From Ichthyophonus hoferi (taxonomy: Eukaryota > Opisthokonta > Ichthyosporea > Ichthyophonida > Ichthyophonidae): 64,000 bases of DNA. The notes below the pieces were generated by a model. It was not told where the DNA came from. It worked only from the letters and a program-made list of their open reading frames with translations, and searched no databases. Within the stretch, counting starts at the first letter, position 1. Each line of letters starts with the position of its first letter. The stretch covers positions 57,188-121,187 of the forward strand of contig NAOQ01000169.1 in NCBI GenBank assembly GCA_002751075.1, given 5' to 3'. A program made the position numbers and the translations under genes. This document shows positions 30,389 through 42,700 of this stretch, one piece after another.

Positions 30389-31704
30389 TATACTGTTGAC
30401 TATTATATACCTGGCTTGGCTGGGAGATGGACAGAGCAGTCTAAGCTGTGAATGGGCTGGCCTGTAGCTATATCCCAGACCACTACCTTTACATCTTTAA
30501 TGTTAGAGGACATGCAACTCTCTTGCTATGACTCACGTGTACTTTAAACACAACACCGCCAACAGTCACATGCACTTAAATCATCATCTGGTCACACACC
30601 TTATGGCCATCATGAACATCAGGTAGGGCCAACCAGCCAGCCTCTTGTAGTAGGGCCGCCTTGGCAAATCCTATACCCCCGGCCACAAACTCCCGCGCAA
30701 TTTTAGGCTGCACACCACCAAACTCCCATATCCGAACCATCTGGTCTCGTCCGTGCCTGTAGACTTGTCGATTACTATAGTCCTTCACCTGGGTATCTTA
30801 TACTCATAGTAAAGAGTCTCCTAATGCTTGCTGCATAATTGCAACGACATTGCTTTAACTAACTTCGAGCCACCCACCCAGTCGCTCAGTGTCCCACGGC
30901 AGCCACATTTTCAGATTGCAACAAATGTATACTGCAAAAGAGGGTTCTATATGAAAATAAGCTTTTCCTCACTACAATATTAATAGTATGTGGGGCTGGG
31001 TCATATTAAGGCCCCATAACACGTGTATATTTAATAAAGGCACACAATGTCTTGTTCATCAAAAAGGCCTTAATAAATACAGTAAACAAGGGATACTTAC
31101 GTAAGCAGTTGGCCAGTGGGAAGGAACCAGGTCGATAGGACGCCCTTTTGATGGGCTATCCAACTACACCTAACTCTATGCAGAAGGAGATCCCATACCT
31201 TCACTGTACCCTGACTGTCTCTGAATCGCAAGACAGGCAATTAGGTATTGTCATTAACGTCAAACTATTTGGTTATAATTATATCCTCCTATAATCAATT
31301 GCACCTCGGATATATGTAGCTCCACAAGCAAGAAAAAAAATTCTTTAAAAAGAAATTCACGCATCTTTTCTAACTTGTGTACAAAAGCAGAATATATACG
31401 AGTATGCATATATGCATGCTTAAATAGATATGCTAATATCGCTCAAGTGCTCAACCAAAAATGCGAGCATCTGGCTGTCCGTCTAGTGGTTCAAATTATA
31501 AGGAGACTTGGCATTGTGCCCGCATGTATCTGGCAAGTGGATGTGAGTGTGTGTACAAGCACAGACAGGTAAGCATCATAGGGAGGGTAGTAGATTATAC
31601 CCGGAGGACAGCAAGGGGATACCATGTAATTCGTCAATATTAACTACAGAAACAGCCGCCTGATGGCCGCGAAGGACAAATAAAGCGTCTGGTGGTAAAG
31701 CCAT
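28081..31704 (-). CDS. GNB1L: GNB1L-type WD40 repeat protein
   Basis: Eight minus-strand exons: 31704-31601, 31220-31101, 30756-30600, 30486-30411, 30105-29965, 29613-29528, 29160-29054 and 28246-28081 (TAA). They join in one frame to a 318-aa beta-propeller protein; human GNB1L is about 327 aa. Family hallmarks: FVLRGHQAAV at the N-terminus, LLSSGDSQGTVKVWDL, HGRDQMVRIWEF, MCTSLRLRQQGDAV..GHESGHVSVWQL, the C-terminal GVNDLQIRQDGKLYATAGWD, and LLAAGSGDNNISLWSVY ending the protein as in human. GNB1L/Asa1 proteins associate with the TTT/ASTRA co-chaperone system that matures PIKK kinases (known for the family, not shown here). The start codon is the first ATG and leads straight into the first blade. 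The exon-4 acceptor (AAAG before GTAGTG) is not pyrimidine-rich and is the least certain junction. A TA repeat sits in the following intron. Divergent from the WKF gene with 269 bp between start codons. Confidence 0.93.
30355..30385. repeat. TA dinucleotide microsatellite in a GNB1L intron
   Basis: About 15 TA units within the intron that lies between the exons ending at 30411 and starting at 30105 on the minus strand. It follows a GA run (about 30345-30355). Confidence 0.95.
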
Positions 31705-31973
31705 GCTATCAAGCTAGGGTTGAGCCTTGAGTACAAACTGGACCTGCTTCCCTACTATACTATACTATACCATCTTGAACTATTATCTACCAGTCTGGCT
31801 CACTGCCAGCTTATTTATTTTTCAACCAATTATATCTTGATCCGTATATAGGTATTGGTGGGCAATAAGGAATGTTTGCACGTGTACATAAGGTAGTAGC
31901 AGTTTGCATGCCAATATATAACCATAGGGTGTATAGGGCGTACGGGGTATATAGGCTGCCAAAAAAGTTCACC
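31705..31973. promoter_or_regulatory. Shared divergent promoter region, GNB1L / WKF gene
   Basis: Only 269 bp separate the two start codons pointing away from each other, so both promoters and 5' UTRs must fit here or overlap the neighbouring genes. A five-base repeat (tacta x3, 'actatactatactatac') is at about 31754-31772 and a cacgtg E-box palindrome at about 31878-31883. No TATA box is clearly placed for either gene. The bidirectional role is inferred from geometry. Confidence 0.55.
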
Positions 31974-34900
31974 ATGACGGGTCAGGAAGAGAGCTCAAAG
32001 GATATTAAAAAGGTAGATAAAAAAAGAGCGCACGAGGAAAATGGGGTAGTATCTGTCAAGAAACATAAAAAGTCGAAGGATGTAGAGACGAAGGAAATCA
32101 AGAAAAAAGAATCAACTAGTAAGTCAGAAAAGAAGACCCACAAGAGGAAAGAAAAAGAGGAAGACGTGGAGGAATTAGAGACGAAAGAAACCAAGAAAAA
32201 GGAAACCAAGAAAAAGGAATCAACTAGTAAGTCAGAAAAAAAGACCCACAAGAGGAAGGAAAAAGAGGAAGATGGGGAGGAATTAGAGACGAAAGAAACC
32301 AAGAAAAAGGTGTCAACTAATAAGTCAGAAAAAAAGTCCCACAAGAGGAAAGAAGCAGAGGAGAAGGAGGAGGAGTTAGAGACAACGGCCAAAAAATCAA
32401 AGAAATCAGGTAGTAAGAAAACCGAAGCCAAGGAGGAGCCCTTGGATATACCTGCTGAAAATAAAGCAAGCGAACAACAACCTGAGGTTTCCACAAAGGA
32501 CAATAAGTCTGAGACTAGCATCCCAGAGCAGAAACAGGCCAACAAGATAGCTAGTGTAAAAGAGGATGAGGTTATGAATGTATCTGAAGTAGCAAAAGAT
32601 GAAGCAGTGGAGCGAGCCAAACCCGTGCCTGCAAGCAAGAAGGACCTAGCCAAGTTGGCCAAACTTAGACCCAAAGACAATAAAAAGAAGGTGGCCTTAG
32701 TGGAGGTGGAAAGAAGTATGTTGTAAATGTGTTTAGGTGCTTGTCCTGTTCCGTTTACTCAGATGTGTATTGTACAAGTATGGTCTGTTGCTGGACATTT
32801 TAGTTCCAGTTAAGGACATGTACTTGCAACACGTGTAAACATACAAGCACAATAGTTATTTTATTTTATTTCTTCTTTTTTTGGAAATCTACAGCAATTG
32901 CGTTCTTAATTTTATGCAGAACTCTTTTCTTCTTATATATAAGGCATATAGGTATATACAGTCATGATTATTCGACGAAATTTAGGCGGTTGACTGATGA
33001 ATGGCTGTTTAACTTGGAGAGTTCAAATAATTAAAATACGCATATAGGCACACATACATACATACATACATACATATATACATACATGCTTTACAAACAT
33101 CCGATTATTTTTCTAGCACGAAGATGGAAGGATACAAGCAGGGTGTGCCATTAATTATTTATCCACCTACAAGGAGTTTCTTAACACGATTGTGAGCTTT
33201 CCACCATTTACTAGCCACTCCAGCACACATTTGTCTCTTTAATCCCCCTACATGGTATGTGATTGCTATAATAATGAGACCTATACTGCAAGTCTTTTAT
33301 ACTCTCTTAAACACCACCACATAAATATTTACTGGTCCACGTGGGCTCCTAACACAATCCTCATTAGAGAAAGAATTGGAGGAGCGTAAGCGAGAGAAAC
33401 GGCAAAAGCGCGAACAAAGGCCAAAGGAGGCGGTAGCGCAGACAACAGCAGCACCTGCTACCAAGGAGAAAGAAACCTTGCCATCAGAGACTGCAGAGGG
33501 CACTGTTAACCCGGAGGAAAAGGATGCCAACAAAGCTGGTATGTAGGGTTCTATTTTCTTATTAGAAAGTTTTGTGCGCTTCAGTGGTTGAGCAGGGGAG
33601 AAGGAGAGATATAGAGGTCAAGGAGGGATGCTTTGCATGACCTTGTAGGCTTTGTAAATAGCAGGGAGTAGGATTTGGGAAAGGACGGGGCCCTCTAAAG
33701 AATAAAGCCATACTGGTGACCGAGTGCGACCAACAACCTATCTATCTATTCTTATGCTCTCTGATATGTCCTCTTGGCTATTATATATATCACTTACTAG
33801 TACCATGTAAAAACCTGTCTCTTTCTGTCTTTTCTGCCTATCTTCGCACCAACTTGTTACACCAAATATAGGAAGAACACAAAGTCACCGGACATTGGGC
33901 AGAGCTATTATTGTAGTTTGTCTATGAGCCTATTTTATTGTTGTTCTTCTATGAGTGTCTTATTCTCTTCTCCATATCTCTATTCCCCTTTCTAAACGAA
34001 GACCTTGCCCTTATATTAATGTATTTATCTTTCCATGGCAGCGCTTGAATACATTCAGCTTTGGAAAAACAATAAGGATCAGTGGAAGTTCCAGAAAGTG
34101 CGTCAGACATACCTCTTAAAGCACATGTACGACCCTTATAAGGTAGGTGGCTGATGGTGATGTTGATGACTATTACTAGAGTGTCTATGAGGCCTATTAG
34201 AGGTGTCTGCTGTTAAAAGGGCACGTGATTGTTGGAGTATGAGTAGTTTATAGGGGCATTGGGCTATACAATCATGCCCATTGCATTATGTGCAGGCTTG
34301 CTTTCCAGTGCCTGGTAATTCAATACCATCTATTTGCACATAACAATATGGCTTATAAATGGCGCAGTGTATTGAGTACATACTTTTAGTTTTTCTCACC
34401 TATATTTTATTTGTAGTTGATGGGCCTGATAGTGGTTCAGGCGCCCTATTATCTAGATACTAGCTTTATCTTCATTCAGCTCGAAAGTGTAACCAATAAG
34501 TCCAACCCTCCTGTAGTCTTCGTATTCACAAATTAGGTACCATTGTAGCATCAAGTCCATGATTTAAAATTTAAAATGATCACTACGTGATAGCAAGCCC
34601 TAGGTTTACATTGTATGTCATGGCAGCCACATACTGCCTACCAAATTAAATCCCATAGTTGCATTCCAAGAATTGTATAATATAACACATTGTCCATTGT
34701 CTTATTGCATATTATTTCAGACTTTCTTACCATAGTAACATTATCTTCCCCCACCTAGGTGCCCAAGAGCGAGTTCAAGATCTTGCTGGCTTATCTAGAT
34801 GCCCTGAAGGGTCAAGCACGGACAGTATGTTTCTTGCCACGCTCTGCTGTTATTTTGTATTTTTTGCCATGTATATGTATATGTTCTATTTTGATTGCCT

Positions 34901-36144
34901 ATATTACATGGTTCGGATTCTGTCTTTTCTGTAGTTATGTTTTACACTACTTGCATTGCTATCCAACATTATATATTTTTTAATTTATATACCTCATCTC
35001 CTGCTGAGTCTTACTTACACACATTTCTCTCTTACCCACACTATTGTTATCTTTCTGTATTGCCATCATTTCCGTTCAGCTATATGTATTCCAGTATATA
35101 TCCCACCAGCTCTTTTTACCTTCACATTTTATGTCTTCCACTTTTGCATTACCAGGATCACTAGCAGTACACTTTGCTAATGGAGTGGTTTTACTTGACG
35201 TCTACAATGACTGTATTTATCGGGTATAATTTTGAAGGCAATCACACACCACTAACGTATTCCCTCACCAGACGACATGCTCTGAGGCCGAAAAGCTTGT
35301 GGAGCAATTGGTAAGTGCTGTTGCTGTGCTTTGTGATGCATTTCTTCTACTTTTCCACCCCCGTGTACATTGAAGGCTGCTGCATGGTTGACAATCAACA
35401 TTACATTAGAGTCAATATTGCACTTTAGCATTGCACTAAATCTTTACGTACAATGGTACTCAGGGCGAATGTTCTTAATGTCTATGTAGGTTTTCTGTCA
35501 TGTCTATTTATATCATCATTATTTTCACCCATTATGGTATGGCCTATCTTGTATCTTTTTGATTCAGAAGCATGTCCCGAGTTTATATTTTGCGAATCCC
35601 GAGAGTTCAATTATGGCCAGAAACAAACATGACCATCATGTGATTATTTACAGTCTTGTAATTTGATGTATTACACCATATTTGTATTTCAAGTTGATTT
35701 TCTATATAGTATCTCCTCTTGGGTACATTTTAACTTATTGCAATTAGTTGGCACACCATCATTTGCTTTTCAAATTAGAAGTGTCCTGATTATTCCAAAT
35801 ACTCTCTAATTGATGCAGGATCTGTACTTTAGGCATATTGAGTTTAGCTGTCTATTCTAGTATGATAAATAAGCAATGTTAATCAGATAACCGAGGTGTA
35901 CATGTTATAATGCATATATCTATGTATGAATATGCCTCAACCCACATTGCTAGCACGACTAATTCAAATTAGCAACTTCACTAGCCATGTACTCACATCT
36001 CTAATAACTTTATTCTCGAACTAGACGGAAGAAACAGAAGCAGCTGCCGCAGCCTCAGAGCAAGGAGATCAAGCTGTGGCAGATCAAACTATTCGCCAGA
36101 TCAAACTGTACCGTGCCAAAAAGATTTCACAGTTGCTTGTCTAA
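31974..36144 (+). CDS. C7orf50: WKF-domain protein, C7orf50 homologue
   Basis: Six exons: 31974-32715, 33368-33538, 34042-34142, 34759-34824, 35272-35310 and 36025-36144 (TAA). They join in frame to 412 aa. The C-terminal third holds the WKF domain: LEYIQLWKNNKDQWKFQKVR (306-325), then LLKHMYDPYKVPKSEFKILL and AYLDALKGQAR, matching human C7orf50 closely. That protein is nucleolar/RNA-associated with poorly known function. The N-terminal 300 residues are extremely Lys/Glu-rich and carry about three tandem copies of a roughly 30-residue unit (core SKSEKKTHKRKEKEED, spacer ETKETKKK), so this protein is about twice the human length. The ATG at 31974 is chosen for its ttcaccATG context; an in-frame extension upstream lacks an ATG near a good context. 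Exons 3-6 are short. Identity rests on exons 3-5; the lysine-rich part is seen directly as a long open frame. Confidence 0.92.
32090..32390 (+). repeat. Coding tandem repeat, Lys/Glu-rich unit
   Basis: Inside WKF-gene exon 1, about three copies of a roughly 90-120 bp unit encode SKSEKKTHKRKEKEED followed by ELETKETKKK. Copies 1 and 2 are nearly identical at DNA level (shared 'tcaactagtaagtcagaaaa' followed by aagacccacaagagg). Copy 3 has diverged, and the spacer of copy 1 is internally duplicated (ETKKK ETKKK). All keep the frame. Confidence 0.9.
33051..33086. repeat. CATA tetranucleotide repeat in WKF-gene intron 1
   Basis: About eight CATA units with a short TATA interruption, lying in the intron between 32715 and 33368. 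Confidence 0.9.
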
Positions 36145-39100
36145 TTTTTTCACCCCTGTGAATCAATGCCATAATACTTCATAATCTTTGACACATGTCA
36201 TAAATATATATACATAGCTTAGTTTTCTGATATATCGTTTTGTTTATGCTTCTCTGCCTACACAGTGTAAGTTGAAAGTCGAGGATGAGTCTGGTAATAT
36301 TGCAAGAAAATGTGAGTGCTACAAGTGGGGAATGACCTAAGAATTCACAGTAACGTGTGTTCTTTTGTTTTATAGATGTTTCTAGGCTCTCTTGAATATA
36401 ATCTCAGTTTAATATTAATTCATTATAAATGCAAGTGTGAAATTCAATTGTTTCACTACGATACTGGTTTAAACCTTATAAAGGCATATACATGTACCTA
36501 TATTATACATGTTTTTTTTTGTACAAATTGGTAACAGGTGATTGACTGACTTATATATGTCGTGTATACCATTACTTAAAACTTGCTATAGTAGTATGCA
36601 TCTGTGCTAGACCTTTTACGTTTATTATATTGTTGCTTTGTGCATGGCTTCCGGAGCCACTCTTCATATAACAAATTCCTAACCTCATAAATGACCTGAT
36701 TATTGATTTTAGATACAGGTATCTGTAGACTTGAGCTAGAATTTATAATTGGTAGTTATGCATTGGTAATTTATTAGTAGCGATTGTTTTAAAGTAGCAT
36801 TCATATTATTATAATTATTTAGTACATTAGCGATCCAGCTACAAATTTGGTTTTGGGAGATAATACTATGACTATTGCAAAGATATGGAATTTTAGTATA
36901 TGCCGTACGTTTATTGGTTTGTTTATTGAATGCAAGACCGTGTTGCTTTGAATAAATCTATAATAAAGTATAGAACGATGTAATGTTTGGACAAGGACAA
37001 TATTAGCTGTGTTTGTTGGGTACACGTATAGCCATATGCAACTATGCTCTATATGTGTACATAGATATGTCTATGAAATGCCATAGACAAATGCAGATGT
37101 TACAGTGCAAACATAGTAGGCGTGAGTTGAGTACAAGCTTATTTTCTCTTCGCTTAGTAAAAGTTGTCGAATCTATGGAAAAGGGAAGTACATATATACC
37201 AGCCATATACACATTAATTGGGCTTATATGTAATAGTATTGTATTAAACAAATTCCTTATTTTAAAAAAACCTTTACATATATGCATTTAGATCTTTGCA
37301 ACAGCTTACATGCTGGAATGAATAACTACATAGCGCAGGTTATTATTATTGATACAAAACGTAATGCAAGGTACAACTAGAGCCGTCTTCGTACCCTTGG
37401 CTTTGATCTTTTCAATCTCAAACAATTCATCATTTAATTAATCCTATTTCTAGGCAGCAATTTTTGTTTTGTTCCATGAAACCCCTCAAGTATGAACATA
37501 CTTAAAAATCTTCTGGATACACATCTTTTGCACCATCACTATACCATAGTAATAATACCCACTGTAGTTATGTCTTTTCACCCATAACAAACAAATTCTA
37601 GATAAGCTTGAGCCTCCATGTTAATGTAAAAGGGATATCACAGTTATAAAAATAATTAGAAAATGTTTGTATGCTTTACCTAGAGTATTTTGTACATAAA
37701 CGAAGGTCCTTGTTAGGCACTGCATTGGGTAATAAGAATCTATGACATTATGGTGTACAATTGTTTATACATGTAGACTTTGACCCTCTTATAGCTGTAA
37801 ATACTTCCTTGTGCTCCAAGTCTAAGTCACCATATGGTAAAGCTTGGGGACTTATCAGGGCTTTTTTTCTAATAATTCAACCTTATGTTACAACTGGAAG
37901 CTCATGTGACTCAAAATTTTTTCAGATAGGTGGAGAGAGGGACTTGTCAATCTCCTTTTGCTTTTAAAGCCGCTTGCTGGACAGTTGAAAGTAACGAGCA
38001 GAATGCCCCAGAATCTCTAATCGTGGACACACTTAAATATTCTTGTTCTTTATCCTTATAAGATGTGAGTTTGTGTATACACGGGATATTTTGAAATGCA
38101 AACGAATCAATATTTTTTCAACTGTATGGCCATCCAATTTCTTATTAAAATACCCAAGTCCTGATCTTCACTACACTGTGGATAAAATATACTATTTATT
38201 AAGACATTACTTACAATGAAAAACATAGATCCAGATCAAATGTATATGCCTTGATTGTATGTATAGTCAGAGAACAGGATGAAACTTGAGCCAGTCTAAT
38301 AATTATTATTAATTGGTTCACATAAAACTAATCAATAAATTAGAAATATGACTAATAATGTTAGCTGGAATAATCTAGGGTGATTCCTCATCGCTGTAGG
38401 GTTATTTCTCAAATTTATATATATATTTTACCTTCTTTGTTTCGGCATGTGGTTATTAATCAAACATAAAAATACAAAGAATTAGGCACCTCTGACAAAT
38501 CACTCTCCATTTTGGTTCTGACAGATCTACAGTGAAATATCATATACTATTATATGCTATTATATTATATACTAATTATAATTAAGCCAGGCTAATCCTG
38601 ACCAATGAATGGCCGATAAATGTGTTCCCAGGACAAAGAAGTGATGCGATTATACTCGCCCAAGTTTCCAATGCTGGCTTCTGCAGCTTTAAATATTTTA
38701 TTTACAGTATTGCTAGGACGTTAGCTGATATTATAAGGTGTACTGGTATTCAAAGTTGTCTTAGTAACAAAATTCTTATGGTTTCCTAGGCTATTCCCCG
38801 ACACAGAATCTCCAGCCAGTTGACCTGCTCTTACCTTGTATATAAAACCTTAAAGGAAAACCGCAGGAGGCTTTACTTTCTTCAGTCGCCAGAAACGATA
38901 TCGTATGATATATTATATAGAAAGGACTTTCATTATTATTTTTTATTATTTTTATTTAAAATTAGAGTCCGAATAAGGATTATGCCAAAGGAGTAACAAA
39001 TGGTTGGCAAGGCACCCACAACGGACACAATTATGGGCAAAGAAACAGTCACGCCCTGCCCACTCATTAGTAACTACAGCAACCCTAAGGGAGGAAGGTA

Positions 39101-39759
39101 ATATATTGGTTGACTACAGTAAATGTTTCTACGAGAAAGTGTTTATAAACGGATAATGGTATCAATGATATTGTAGAGTTCTTGACTATGGTAGGCTCTT
39201 TTAGTCTTTGTCAAGGTTTCTTCCGCCTCCTTTTTTTTTTTTTTTTTTCGCTTTGCACCAATTTTTTTTCTTGCGTCTTTAGTCGTTTAACTTGTCCTTA
39301 ATCCTATATATATGCATCTTTATGTATAAGTATCCTTGTTAGTACTCCCATAACCATAACCACTTACATATTGCACACAAGCTACACATATACCTCTTAT
39401 TTCACTGATGAACTAACAGGGACTTGTTTTACTTTTATAACAGTGCACAGTTGAGTTAGAATCATAAGTATTATAGTGATAGGGATAGAAAAAAATACAA
39501 TGTGCTTGGATAAACATCGTTGTGTTTCAAAATATATGTGCCAGACTATTCTGCATAATTTCTAGGCCCCCCCATCCACTCTACCCTATAGGAAAATCCG
39601 TCTATCTCCTGCCACCCAACTATCTGCATTTACCAATCCAACCACACCTATACATGTCATATACTCCATTACTGTTCAGGATAATGGGTTCTATAAATAT
39701 AGCTGTGACGTGTTTTGACATTCTACTTTCTGATCATACCTTCCACGTTTAATAGTACA
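36145..39759. other. Intergenic stretch without recognised gene
   Basis: It lies between the stop of the WKF gene and the start of UBE3A, both plus strand. Small ORFs (37013-37291 plus, 37042-37287 minus, 37761-37967 plus) show no family similarity or splice context. A long T run is at about 39231-39248. The last few hundred bases should carry the UBE3A promoter. Confidence 0.5.
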
Positions 39760-42700
39760 ATGCAGAATGAGATGCGGGACCGCATCAAGAGGTAGGGCAG
39801 CTTCATGTACCCCCTTTCTCTTTCTTTTGGCAAACACAATATTTGTTCTTATCTATTGATTTCAGTCCATAGTCATTTTGTAATGTTTTGGCTTTCTTTT
39901 TATTGTTCCTTCGGATATATGTATGCTTACAGGCAAGAACATGCCTACCTACACGCATAATTTGCAAACGTATGCCATTCTCAACACATATATATGATGC
40001 TGGCTAGAGTTTATCTGTATTCCGTATGTCAACGTACCTGTTCGAGACATTATCTAGGCATTCTATCCTATTGGTTGCTAGCCATACAGCCACTAACCGG
40101 GGGGTATACTGTAGGTATTTTTATCAAATCACTTGTGGATGTGGAAACCCGTCCTGTCTCAGCCAATACTGTGCATCCAACCCCTGTAGGTGCCACTCTT
40201 TGTAGGCCTACTATCTACGGTGGGGTGAGGGAGATGGGGAAGGCCCCGTGGACAATCAACAAATACATACACCTACACCTACATATAAACACACGAAGGG
40301 ATATAATCCCCACTATCATATATTTTTAGGTGCCAATCAAATCACTCTAAAATCAGCTACTTGCCTGTGAGCCTTGGCGTACTCTTCTTTTAGGCTGATG
40401 GCCACATCACCCCCCTTCTACCTCCCCCCCCCACATCTTATCTAATTCTAACACATACCTATACAGCCTCTACAGTCAAGAATAATAGTGCATCAGCAGC
40501 CTTAGCAGTGGAGTTAGCCCGGAATGGCGAGGGGTATTTCTGTACAGGTAAGGGTTACTAGGGGTACTGTGGGTATGGAGCGTAGTAGGTGGCCTCTTGT
40601 AGGTGCACTTGATTACCTCTATGCCCTCAGTAGTGGTGCTTTGCATGGCCCATTTTGTATATCTTTGCTTGTCCCTTCCTTTGTGGTTATAATGGTTATA
40701 TTTAGGCCTAGGCCTTTAGAGCTACCACAGAGGTTGGGACCAAAGGAGGCAGGATAATGGGTGGGTGGGGGCTAAGAGAGACGGGTTAGGGCCAGGCCAG
40801 CATGTAATTTATAGGTATTAATATAGGACCAAGTGGGATGATCACTTATAGCGGGGTCACTCTACAGTCCGCCTGCAGCTTCAACAGCTAGTAGATATGA
40901 TATCTCAGGCCGAGCTTACCCAGGACTATGCAACCCTGGCCCTGGTGGTGTCTTTAATATTCTCCTCCCCACCCTCTCTATGCTGTAGCTTTTTGGCGGT
41001 ATGTTGCTATGATATGCGTACTCCCTTCATATGTAGGTAGACACGCGTTCATACATACCCATACAAAAATACATACAGTATCACTTAATTGGCTGGCACT
41101 ATTTTCTACCTTTCCCTTCTACTACATGGATTCTAAGGTTTAAAAGATGCCCCTCTGCCATGGTCTAATGGGTATACTACCCACCCATAGATTACTTGTC
41201 TTACCTAACTCTTATAATCTTTCGATTGGCTTTATACTACTGTTCCCAGGGTGTCCGCCGTCCGCCCAAATATGGTTTATTTGTCTTTACGGGCCAGTCA
41301 AAAGGAAAAACTGTTCTTGAAGTAGTCAGTTTACCGCAAGTTGTAAATAATCATTGGGGGATATAGCCTATAGACTTCAAGGTAAGGTATAGGTACTAAC
41401 ACTGGGTGCATGCAGGCCCACACATACCCTGGAAACACTTCTGGGATTACAGTTGATTTAGAGCAAGCCCGACATGCACTGGGACTGTTGTGCGATGTGG
41501 TATGTCACTTTCCACTCTCTCCCTCTACTCTCCAGAATGGTCTGAAACATCATGTGAATATATGAATATTGTGGCGGATGATTGATTGGGTTAGGGCGAA
41601 ACTCTTAGACCTATAAGGCATGTGGCCTATGAATTATCCCCACAAAGTACTGGCGATTGGTATGTTAGATGATCCAAGTCTGTTGGTTGGATCTAGTGGA
41701 CGTATTTCCATCCCTATTTCTTGTTTTTCCCCCATACCAAGCCTACAGGTTCTATGTTACCTTGCCTTATTGAACGTGACTGAGTATACCGGAACCTAAC
41801 ACATTACGCTGCAGTGCACACGAGAGCCCATTGTTCAGGCCAGCCTCAATGATGCGTTGACCAAGTACTCGTCACTAATCCAAGGTACATTATCCGCCCT
41901 CACTTCATTGCCTTCGTTGTGTTGTAGGTCACAGCACTGGCGTGCTTTCACGGGTATACTTGTACATCAAGGGTCTACATTGACTATCCTTTCCCACTCA
42001 ATCAACGTCATGTTTCCAGATTGGCATCTTGTTACGTACACACGCACACCTGTATATTATCTATATCTAAGCTATGATGTCACATGCCGTGCAACCCTTG
42101 ATTTATAATTTTTTGGTGTACCTTATACGTACTGTGGTTGGACATGCTGTATTATATTCAAAGGCCTTAGTGCATATTCCATATAGCGACTTGCTAAGCA
42201 GCTGCCACTGCCACATTACTATCATACCTCCTACCTTCTGCCCACCTTTTATTCCATGTCTTCTTTTGTACCATACCCAACCTCTTCCCCACAGCCATGA
42301 CCCCCCAGACTATCCAGCAAAGCATTGATACGGATGTAACCTTTCTAAATCAGTTTGTCATCATCTTTGAGGTGAGCCATATGGTCTGTGTCTCTTGAGT
42401 GCACATGTACACGTGCACGTGGACTTACTGCAAGGCGTGGGCAAATAAATACACTCGCACATAAATTCACAAATACACTTATGAATATCTTTCCATATAT
42501 CTTTACATATATGTTTTTTCATGTATACAATAATATGTTTACATTTCGGAGGTTGCAGAGCTCAGATGACAATGTTGCCCACTTGCTGGTTTTGATTTTA
42601 TCCGTGTAAGCCAGTAGTACTTCGTACAGAATAATTGAACTTATTTATGTATTGCATTTTAATTAATAATTTGTGGTTTATTTTAGGCCTATCGCCTAGG

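Noticed and set aside
31982-32680. 232-codon minus-strand ORF rich in Ser/Phe/Leu
   Set aside because: Antisense shadow of the Lys/Glu-rich exon 1 of the WKF gene; lysine and glutamate codons read backwards give Phe/Ser/Leu without stops.
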